Assembly (NCBI GenBank): GCA_045631465.1
Contig: JAZQUV010000005.1
Location: 1-64,000 of the forward strand
From: Aphodosoma sp045631465
GTDB lineage: Bacteria > Bacteroidota > Bacteroidia > Bacteroidales > Paludibacteraceae
Reading direction: 5' to 3'
DNA: 64,000 nt
Numbering within the stretch: the stretch's first letter is position 1; each line of letters starts with the position of its first letter. Shown here piece by piece: positions 42,901 through 52,300 of the stretch. Under the pieces are notes generated by a model. The model was not told where the DNA came from. It made no database searches and worked only from the letters and a program-made list of their open reading frames with translations. A program made the position numbers and the translations under genes.

Positions 42901-43078
42901 TAAAGTTTCGGAATCGGCTAATGTCAGAATGTGGAATTCTATGGGCTTGTTGGTTGATGAGTATAGAGTGAATGAGGGAGAAAATGTATTGTCGTTTGAT
43001 ATCAGAAGTGGTGTTTATTTGTTTGAATTTGTGTTCGACAATGGTGAACGTACAACAGAGAGAATCGTAATTCGTTGA
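39989..43078 (+). CDS. large T9SS cargo protein with FN3, PKD and GCDS repeats
   Basis: 1029 aa. A signal peptide ends GYAQ (residue 22). Architecture: MAM/jelly-roll-like domain (about 25-205; YQCDFEDPSEHVNW, YEFSFDWRAAGW), an FN3-like domain (about 210-295), a conserved block with ASVRLGNWNTDGEMERVEYK and LILKYAVVLQDPDH (about 330-520), a PKD domain (DILWDFGDGSTSSNANPVHV), two GCD repeats (YGCDNITVLYLNV, LGCDSLIYDVLVN), an Ig-like stretch (EYQWYKDGVMIEG) and a C-terminal sorting-type domain (SGVYLFEFVFDNGERTTERI). Paralogous over most of its length to the next gene. Probable surface adhesin or structural protein. Confidence 0.85.
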   Translation: MRKLFAFFVAFCTICFGLGYAQTSNIVYQCDFEDPSEHVNWVRNAGNQGQKCANKWYFGKPGSNGGDYGLFVSNDSVSNNYSASALSVVAYREVLLDSGQYEFSFDWRAAGWQDSISDIDGLYVCWVPMTKNTNSLANANMPAFLTDTSVVVLDFGRGKTKLSQSSWNTVVDTIVSDGTPHKIVFVWRNGVNGSYPPAACIDNILIMPVGYCYKPYDLKLEVNDMDATFSWNGEAEAYDVRCYNGRTKKWKEYQNVRDKHIVVEGVEEGICTYYVRSRCEGINGTWVSISQFVYYPGARCIDYMSLSSENCFTGKNPNNIDNNGNPSILTPGQIDRGYQNIESRHTIHYDIEERDPRTNGQLRTVPEGEPASVRLGNWNTDGEMERVEYKYTVDAASSAVLILKYAVVLQDPDHNERLQPKFELEILKNGAPIDKNGCGEAKFTAGANTSGEGWHKFETGWWKDWTTVSINLREHDGEEVVVRLTTYDCAELGHFGYAYFTLDCSDGQIQSSACGDVENDTLSGPEGFNYRWYKKSEPHNTLWEEQTYVISTKDTAVYCLDVIQPTNSGCYYTLETSGMQRYPKADGEYRAYVEECMNKVAFTNKSYVEQKNVSNSGSETTSDCDILWDFGDGSTSSNANPVHVYPATGGKFTATLSASIGGGKCEELKTFEFVLPNVTDMRDTIHATVCPGEGYKLGENFYVVTGEYADTIPTEYGCDNITVLYLNVMTADTIFDTICSTDVLIVDNVQVTKTGQYPVKSSLGCDSLIYDVLVNESLVLDVADVISVCATDEKIIIPYELVSGDLLGFGISFEDEALVSASADSLKPENMAMVIPMISGVEPNRYKARLTFGELACGADDIDVMIDVYYPDSVIAQRWNDVLAVRNDVYNGGYEFVEYQWYKDGVMIEGETSSILYVEGELDFDAEYSVMLTRADGVKEMVCAVQPTRFDDIREGATVVFSSLTPSSAEVKVSESANVRMWNSMGLLVDEYRVNEGENVLSFDIRSGVYLFEFVFDNGERTTERIVIR

Positions 43079-43103
43079 TATCTATAATTTAAGTTAATAT
43101 TAT

Positions 43104-46100
43104 ATGAAAATGCAATATCGTAAGTTCTTAATATTCTTTTTGTTAGTGTGTTGCACTTTGAATGTAGTGCATGCCGAAATGCTAAAAGTTCCCTATCAGT
43201 ATGGATTTGAGAAGTCTGATCCAGAAGAGAATAATTGGAACTTGGAAGTAGGTCCTCTTAGTATGTTTTGTACCGATCAATGGAAGATTGGCAACTTGGA
43301 GCATAGCGAAGGCAAGCAAGCCCTTTATATCTCTTGCGATAGAGGAAAATCGTCAAACTATGGTTCATCGCCTAATGTTGTTATAGCATCGCGAGTATTA
43401 GAACTTGAGACAGGTAACTATGATATCTCTTTCGATTGGCGAGTGTGGGGAGAAAAGGATGTGTCGGAACTATATGTGTGTGCATTGCCAGAGGGTTATG
43501 TAGCATCGGGAGGTGAGACGTTGGAATCAAATGATACGATTGGTTATTTTCCAAAAGTTTTTGCTCGTTTTATCAAAACATTGACAACTGTTGATGGAGA
43601 GAGACAAGCTTTGTCGGGAGCAACCACTTGGACTAATGCTTCATTCCAGATGAGTGTTGTTGGCGGAAGAAAAGTTCAATTGGCATTTGTTTGGGTAAAT
43701 GCAAATAATGATACAACATTGTCGAGTCCATTAGGAGCATGCATCGATAATGTGCAAATCAACTCGGCGATGTGTCCACGTCCTGAAAACTTAAGAGCAG
43801 AGGCTTCGTGTGGTGTAATTAATTTGCAATGGGATGGTGTGGCAACTAAGTATGAGTGTGGTTATAAGCGAATTGGTAAACAATTTTGGAATAATACGTA
43901 CGACATCGATGGCGAAATGGCAGAACCATCGGTGACATGGGATAATATAGAAGAAGGCGCGTATGATGTGCGAGTGCGTGCTATTTTGGACGAAGATACG
44001 AGTGCTTATGTCTATCTAAATACTGTGGTTGTTTGGTGTTCAGACAATCACTGCTTTGATTTTGTAACACTAGATAATAAAGATGTTGTTACGTGCTATG
44101 CTGGTGGTGCTATTATGTCGCCATTGGAAGATTCGACAGAATATACATTTGCACAATGTCCTCCAGTGGATTTTGGTAGCAATAGTATTCATAGTCGACA
44201 TACAACCAACTGGGATCAGTCGGAAGTTGATCCACGCACAGGTAATAAATTGACATTGATTCCACCAGGAGAAATGGCATCGGTGCGTCTTGGCAACTGG
44301 AATAGTGGTGCTCAAGCAGAACGAATAACATATAAGTTTAATGTGGTGGATGACTTAGTGCTTTTGATGAAATATGCAGTGGTTCTTGAAAAACCAGGTC
44401 ATGGTGAAGCTCTTGACCCTTATTTTGGTCTTGAAATTTTGCGTGAGGATGGTTCTCCTATCACAGAAAATACGATTTGCGGTGAGGCATTTTTCTCGCC
44501 TGAAAAAGGTAAATGGAAAAAAGCAGGTAATTATGTTTATAAAGAATGGACTACAATAGGTATTGACCTTCGTAGTTGTAAGGGCGAAAATGTCATTGTG
44601 CAATTGACAACACAAGACTGTTATAATGGAGCGCATGGTGGTTATGCTTATTTTCATTTGGATTGTATAGACGCAGTAATCAAAAGTGATGGTTGTGAGG
44701 ATATAACATTGAAGGCACCATCAGGTTTCCGCTATAATTGGTATAATTTAGACAAACCAGAATTTAAATCAACCAAAGATTCGATTATTGTCAAAGCCGG
44801 AGACGTTTCTACATATTATTGCGAAATTAATTATATAGATACGGACGAATGTACGTTTACTTTGTCGTCATCGGTATTGCCTCATAACCCAAAAGCGGCA
44901 TTCACTCCTATTTGGGAACCAAAAAATTGCAACAATATTGTTAGATTTGACAATACAAGTTACGTGTATGCTAATGTTAATGGTGTAGATTCAATAATAC
45001 CGAGCAAGAGTTGTGAGGCATATAAATGGGTGTTTGAGTATAATGGAGAAGAAACAATAACAGACTTGATAAGTCCAAGATATACAATGCCAAACGAGGG
45101 TGGTAATTTGCGTGTGAGATTGTCGGCATATCTTGGAGATACTATATGTAATGACGTTTTTGATACTACGATTGTTGTGCCAGAGATTCATGGTCATGAA
45201 GTAGAAGCCGATAAAAGACTTTGTTATGGTACAGGTATGATTTTTGGCGAAAATTTCTTGTTTGAATCAGGAGTTTATATCGATACATTGAAAAATATAT
45301 GGGGATGTGACAGTATTGTGACGCTTAATTTGTCGGTTCGTCCTCAGATAGAAGATACTTATGCATTTGATACACTCTGTAGTAGCGAACCTTATATTAT
45401 TGGTGATTATCGATTAGATTCGGCAGGTGTATACACTTTGCTATTGAGAACACAAGATGAGTTGCAATGTGATAGTGTTGTGATTCTTACTTTGGAAAAA
45501 TATGACCCAATAGTTGCTAATGTTGCTGAAGAATATAGATATTCATGTGCTGACGATAGTATGTTACTTATTGATTATACTTGTGATGAAGATGCACGAC
45601 GTCCGTTTGTCTATTCTGTTGTATATGATCAAAAGGCGACAACGAATCGTTTTGTTGATAGGCATAATATAGCAATAGACTTGCAAAATCAACAGTTTGA
45701 GATTGTGTTACCCGATTCATGTCGTCCAGATAGTTATGAAGCAACCATTGTTGTGCATGATACAATCACGGCATGTGGCGACTTGTTGATTCCTATCAAG
45801 TTCGACGTATATTATAGTTCCTCTATTATGGAACCAAAATTCAACAATTTTATCACTATTTTGGATAAGAATTCAAATGGTGGTTATGAGTTTGATGAGT
45901 ATAGATGGTATAAGAATAATGAGTTGATTCCAGGCGAAGAGGATTCTTATTTATTTATCGATGGTGATACTTTCGGTAGTGATTGTTTCTATTTAGAGTT
46001 GAAACGTAAAGATGATGGTGTAGTGATGCGAACATGCCCAATTTGTCCAGGAAATACTACTCCAATAGATGATGTTTATTTGTCAGAACCATCTATATCT

Positions 46101-46316
46101 AACACCTTAGTAGCAGGTGGACAACGTATTGTAATTGATAATTTTGGATATGGCAAAATTAACGTATATACAGCAACAGGTCAGTTGATTAACTCAGTTG
46201 TATCTGATGGCGTTTATGTTGAATTGTCAGCACCATATGCCCCAGGTGTATATTTGTTGGAGATGGTAACAACTACTGAAACCTTTGTAACAAAAATTAT
46301 TGTAAATAGAAGATGA
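43104..46316 (+). CDS. large T9SS cargo protein, paralogue of the preceding gene
   Basis: 1070 aa. A signal peptide ends VVHAE (about residue 25), the one exported protein here without Gln after the cleavage site. Same domain order as its neighbour: jelly-roll domain with ISFDWRVWGEK, an FN3-like domain, ASVRLGNWNSGAQAERITYK and LLMKYAVVLEKPGHG, a PKD-like region, GCDSIVTLNLSV and QCDSVVILTLEK repeats, an Ig-like EYRWYKNNELIPG and a C-terminal domain ending GVYLLEMVTTTETFVTKII. The pair arose by tandem duplication. It overlaps the next gene by 4 bases (ATGA). Confidence 0.85.
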   Translation: MKMQYRKFLIFFLLVCCTLNVVHAEMLKVPYQYGFEKSDPEENNWNLEVGPLSMFCTDQWKIGNLEHSEGKQALYISCDRGKSSNYGSSPNVVIASRVLELETGNYDISFDWRVWGEKDVSELYVCALPEGYVASGGETLESNDTIGYFPKVFARFIKTLTTVDGERQALSGATTWTNASFQMSVVGGRKVQLAFVWVNANNDTTLSSPLGACIDNVQINSAMCPRPENLRAEASCGVINLQWDGVATKYECGYKRIGKQFWNNTYDIDGEMAEPSVTWDNIEEGAYDVRVRAILDEDTSAYVYLNTVVVWCSDNHCFDFVTLDNKDVVTCYAGGAIMSPLEDSTEYTFAQCPPVDFGSNSIHSRHTTNWDQSEVDPRTGNKLTLIPPGEMASVRLGNWNSGAQAERITYKFNVVDDLVLLMKYAVVLEKPGHGEALDPYFGLEILREDGSPITENTICGEAFFSPEKGKWKKAGNYVYKEWTTIGIDLRSCKGENVIVQLTTQDCYNGAHGGYAYFHLDCIDAVIKSDGCEDITLKAPSGFRYNWYNLDKPEFKSTKDSIIVKAGDVSTYYCEINYIDTDECTFTLSSSVLPHNPKAAFTPIWEPKNCNNIVRFDNTSYVYANVNGVDSIIPSKSCEAYKWVFEYNGEETITDLISPRYTMPNEGGNLRVRLSAYLGDTICNDVFDTTIVVPEIHGHEVEADKRLCYGTGMIFGENFLFESGVYIDTLKNIWGCDSIVTLNLSVRPQIEDTYAFDTLCSSEPYIIGDYRLDSAGVYTLLLRTQDELQCDSVVILTLEKYDPIVANVAEEYRYSCADDSMLLIDYTCDEDARRPFVYSVVYDQKATTNRFVDRHNIAIDLQNQQFEIVLPDSCRPDSYEATIVVHDTITACGDLLIPIKFDVYYSSSIMEPKFNNFITILDKNSNGGYEFDEYRWYKNNELIPGEEDSYLFIDGDTFGSDCFYLELKRKDDGVVMRTCPICPGNTTPIDDVYLSEPSISNTLVAGGQRIVIDNFGYGKINVYTATGQLINSVVSDGVYVELSAPYAPGVYLLEMVTTTETFVTKIIVNRR

Positions 46317-49300
46317 AATATATGAAATCATTGTTTAATACGATATTAGTGCTTGCATTTTGTGTTTTGTCATGTGTGAGCCTTTATGCTCAAGATAAAA
46401 ACGTAATTTTATACGAAAATTTTGAGAATGGAATACCTACAACATGGACACAAGATCAACTTATAGGTGATTATCTTTGGACCATTGAGTCGGGCGATTT
46501 GTCGTATCCCGAAGGCACAACGAGTGGCACTAAGCGTATTGCTTTTCGTAATGGTGGAAACCAAACCACAGCAAATGTCACTCGTCTTATTTTGCCAGAA
46601 TTGAATTTGGCAAAATTGTTCCAACCAATTCTTTGTTTCTCGTACGCACAAGATAAATGGGCTGGCGATTGCGACACATTGCGTGTGTTGTATCGTCGTT
46701 CTCCAAATAATAAATGGGTGGTTTTGAAGACCTATGATAAATATGTGTCGGATTGGCAAAGAGATACTATCCGTTTGGTTGCAGTTACAAGTACGTATCA
46801 AATTGCATTTGAGGGGGTTGATAACCTTGGTCGTGGTATTGTGCTCGATGATATTGAAGTGCGTTCGGTGCCTAATTGTACTCAACCATTTAATCTCACT
46901 GTGAGTCAGTTGATGGGTAAATCTGTTACATTGGAGTGGGCAGGTTCTTTTGATGCGTTGAAGTATCATGTGAAAATTGCCAATAGACCATTGACACCAG
47001 AAGAGTTGTATTACGACAATTCTAAGTTTGCTGCGCTCGATCCATATTTTGCTTATTATGAGGTAGCCGGCGAAAATTATTCGTTGGATGTAAATAATCT
47101 TACACCTGCAACAAAGTATTATTTCTATGTTCAGTCGGAGTGTGTTGGCGAAAATAGTGAATGGAGTGATTATGGTTATTTTACTACATCAGAAGTTGTT
47201 GATGTGCCTTTCTACGAATCTTTTGATTTGCCTTATATCGAGAATACAGTGTCGTATATGCCAAAATGGTATGTTGCATCATCTAATTTGGTAGTTTCGC
47301 CGTTTGTTAATACCGACCAGTTGAAGAGCAAACGTTTGAAGTATTCGCCTGATTCGACTACGGCATTGATGTTTTTTGGTAAAAACAATGATGTTGATTT
47401 TATAAACAAAGGAGCTTATACCTATGCTGTAGCACCAGAATTGAATGTCGATGATGTTAGTAAATTGCAAGTGTCGTTTTGGACTATCAATCAGACATCA
47501 AAACAAGTGTTGACCTTTGGTGCGGATTTTTGTAAGATTGTTGTTGGTGTGATGACCGACCCGTCAAACAAAAATACATTTGTGCCAGTAGACACAGTAG
47601 AGATCACCTCAGTTCAAAAGTTTGAAGAGGTATTTGTGTCGTTAGAGACATATAAAGGTAATGGTAAATTCATTGCGTTTATGTCAGAAATCAAGGAGGG
47701 CACCAATGCTTTCGTTATTGATGATTTGACAATCGAGTATATTCCAGTAATACCTAAGGCTCAGATATCAGTAGGATTGCCATCGGCAGAGGCACTCGAG
47801 GTTAATTTTGTAGAGCAAACATCAAACTATGAGGTGATTGTATCAAATGCTCACCTCGATACAAAGAAGATTGATACTAAGAAAGTTGTTGCTCGTGCAT
47901 CGTTTACGTCTCAACCTTGTCGTATCGAAGGATTGCATCCTTGGGCAACTTATTATGTGTATGGTCGTAATCTCACTGCGACTGACACAGGAGCTTGGAG
48001 TAATGCCGTTAATGTCTTGATGCCTGAAAAGTTGGACATAGTGCCAACAACTATATCATTTGATATCAATACATTCGATGATGGAACTTATTATAGTCCA
48101 GGCAATTCTACATATAAAATGTGCAACGGATTGCTCTCTTTGTCGAATGGAACGACATTCCCAACATCTACTCAACAATATTGGACCGAGCCACCTAAGG
48201 CTCGTACTCCGTGGGAGTTGTCGATGGAATCATCAAAGGCAGGTATGTATCAATTGGCAGTATTCCCAGAGCTAATAAATCCAGAAAAGACAAAAGTTAG
48301 TTTCTACGTAACTCGACATCTTATCGAGACTGCGGCATTTGCTATTGGTGTAGTTTCTGATGCCAACAATGTCGAGTCATTCCAACCAATCGACACTATC
48401 ATATTGACACCACAAACAACACTTAATGAATACGTAAACTATAAATATGATTTAGGTGATTATGATATAAATGGTCGTTTCTTTGCTATTAAAACAATGT
48501 ATGACTATTGTGGTTCGTGGTCGAAAGTTTGGATCGATGATGTTCGTTTCTTTGAGAATGAAGGATGCGATGAACCTGCTAACATTGTTGCTCAAACAAG
48601 CGAAGACAAAGTTACTATCTCGTGGGACGACAATGGCGCATCGTCATGGAATGTGCTTGTTACAACAAAAGAGTATTTGTCTGACGAAGTAGGAGGTTTG
48701 AAACCTGAAAACTATTTTGTAAAGAAAACTATAAATAAACCAACTATCACAATTAATGGTCTTGAAACAGGCGAGATAACTTATTACTATTACATTCAAT
48801 CAGAATGTAGTGGTGTGTTGGGTATTTGGTCTTTGCCACAATCGTTCAAAACAGAGTGTGCTTCGCAAGAACGACTACCTTATTCAATGAATTTCGATAA
48901 AGATGCTTGGATTGCATCATCTATCTATAAGGGTTTCCCAGTGCCATGTTTGTTTACCGTGCAATCAACTCGTCAAGGCGAAGAGCCAGGTGATTTGTTC
49001 TATTATCCTTATCTTTCTACAGCACAGGCAACAACAGGCACTAAATCGCTTATGATGGCTGGTTCGGTTAAGGATAACTATAGCAGTTATATTGCGTTCC
49101 CTAAGATGAATGCAACACTCACGTCGTTGCAAATATCATTCGATATGATTGCTGATTCGGCTGCACAAGTGGTTGAAGTAGGTGTGATGTCAGACCCATT
49201 GAAAATCGAAACATTTGAAGTAGTTGCTACTGTTGCTCCTTCTGCGGCTTGGAAAAAACATGTTGTTAAGTTTGACGCATATACTGGAACAGGTCAATAT

Positions 49301-52300
49301 ATAGCCATTCGTACAAGTGCTGATGTCAATAATAACTACATAGATAATGTGGTTATTAGTTGGGCTACATCGGGAGGCGGAGAAGGTTTTGAACCTGATG
49401 ATTCGGCATGTCAATCTCCATCTGGACTTACAGCTTCTGGCGTTACTAAGACCGATGCTACTATCGCATGGAATACATCTGCGCCATTAGTAAATCTTGT
49501 TGTTGCCAACAAAGAATTGTCAGCAAATGAGTGTGATGAAGCTATTGTAGGTGGCAATATTTTAGTTGTAGAGCAATTAAGCGCTAAAAACTATAAGTTA
49601 ACAAATCTCAGAAGCAGTTCTTCTTATCATTTCTATGTTCAAGCTATATGTTCTGATACAGCTTCAAGTCATTGGGCTGTTGGTCATTTCAATACTAATT
49701 GCGATGTGCTCGACACTTATGAGATGGGAGTTGAATCGTTTGATTATTATGGAGTAGGTGAGGGTAGTAAGCCTAATTGTTATATTGTGGGCAATTTGGT
49801 TGATTCTGCAACATCGGCATATATTCCTTATTGTTCTGACGAATATTCTCATTCTGGTTCGGCATCTTTGAAGTTGGCTTCAACACCAAGCTACAACGGA
49901 GCATATGCCATTACTCCAGAAATAGACATAGACTCTATTTCTCGCCTTCGTGTAAGATTCAATGCTTCGGTAGGCAATTATTATACATCACAATATGCGA
50001 GCGAATTGATAGTCGCAGTTCTTACCGATCCAAAAGATCTTTCTTCACAAACCGATATCGACACTATCAAAATCTATGGTGGCGAAGATTTGCAATACGA
50101 GGTGCGTTTCGATGAGTATATTGGCGACTACGACGATGTATATGGACGTTACGTGATGTTTGTTTCTTATTCTAATAAGAACAACGTAGTATTCATCGAC
50201 GATGTTGTGTTCGATACAATTCCTACATGTGTCGCTCCTAAGGTAAAAGAGTTGACCAATACACCAAATCGTCTCGTGTTGAATCTTTATGGCGGAGGTT
50301 TATCTTATCAAGCCAAATATATCATCGGTAACTATTCGCAAGAGGCTATCGACGTAGCTCCTATTCACGACATAGCAAATGGTAATTTGGAGATAAACGG
50401 ATTGTCACAAAACACAGCATGCTACGTCATGGTTCGTTCGGTGTGTGGTTCGGATTATAGCGATTGGTCGCCAGTTTTGCGATTTACAACAACGCAATTA
50501 GCCGAAGCAACATTGCCTTATTACGATCCATTCACTCAAAATGCATTTGCTGGCGAATACAACAATCCTCTCGATTGGACTACTCAATATACTTCTGATG
50601 ATGCCGAAGAGCAATATCGCTACCCTTATGTATCAACAGATCAGGGCGATAATAAAGTTGTATATCTCTATTCTGATGCGGCATCAAAAGTAAATTATAT
50701 GGCAACGCCTAAGTTTAGCGGAGTTAATTTGAGTCAATGTCAAGTGTCATTTAGATATAAACCTGACGTATCTTCTGTTAAGGCGCAACGTGCTATCGTC
50801 GTTGGTGTCGTTTCGGATGCTTCATCAAAAGCCAAAGTGGCTAATACATTCCAACCTATCGATACTATTATCACAACAGGTGCATTAGAGTATAATCATG
50901 TTGTTGTTCCTTTATCTGCTTATTCAGGTTCGGCTAAGCATGTTGCATTCATGGTTACCCATTCGCTCAATCGTGCCAAAGTAACGGATAAGAATGGTAC
51001 TTATGGAGGTTGCTATATCGATGATGTTGTTGTAGAATTAATCCCAACATGTCAACGTCCAACCAATTTCCGATTGACTGCTCTTGGCGATACTTATGCT
51101 AATTTCAAATTCTCTCATGCAGGAGCAACAAAATACGAAGTGAAATATGGTCTTTCTGGCTTTGACGTTGCAAGTGAAGGAACACTCTCTTCTATTACCG
51201 ATACTACATTTAGCATAACAGGTTTGACTCCTAAAACCAAATACGATTTCTATGTCCGTGCCTATTGTTCTGCAACCGAAGTTTCAGCTTGGTCTTTGTG
51301 CGAATCGTATACAACTTTCGAGGTTCCTGTATCTAAATTCCCTTACGACAATAAGTTCGAAGATGCAACTGAGAATTCTCAATTCTCAATTATTAATTCT
51401 CAATCTAATATGTGGTATGTGGCTGACTCATTGTATATTTCAGGCGACAATGGTGTAACTGCAACATACAAGAATAAGCCTACTAACACATGGGCATATC
51501 GCACATTCGATTTGAAAGAGGGTGTTTATACTATCTCGTTCGATTGGAAATCGTTGGGCGATGGTGCCGATTATATGCGTGTATTGTTTGTGCCTGCATT
51601 GTCTCAATTCACCGATGGTAGTGCCGATGTATTCAATTTCGACGGATCGGTTGTTGCTCTTTCTGCAGCACAACAATCATTCCCTTCCGATTGGATCGAT
51701 TTGGGTCTCGATGGCAAACCATTCAATCTATCATCTAATTGGGCAACTTATTCAAAAACATTCTTGGTAACTCCAGAGATGGCAGGCTTCTATCGTTTGG
51801 TATTCTATTGGGCTAACGACGATATATCTACATCTGCAACCAATGTATCGGCTATTGTCGATAATCTTTTCATTGAAAAGGCAACATGTAGTTATCCTTA
51901 TAATTTTATTATTGAGGATATCAATTCTACATATCTCTCATTGAGTTGGACTCCTGTCGATGGCACTCCTAAGTCTTACAACGTAGTGGCTCTCACTCGT
52001 GAGGCTAATCCATCTATGGCCGACCCTCAAACCGTGGCATATTCTGCTACTGTTGCATCGCCACAGGCTACAATCAGTGGTCTTGTTTCTGGCACCGATT
52101 ACTATATCTACGTGCAAGCCAATTGCGATGGCAATCAAGATTTGAGCCATTGGTCAGAGGTTTTCCGTTTCACAACACCATGTGACCCAAAACCTCTTGG
52201 CACTATATTCTCATTCGAGTTAGATGAGGGTTATTACCTTCCTACATATGACGATGGCGAACCAAACACTTCTTATCGCATCCCTGATTGTTTCGTTTCT

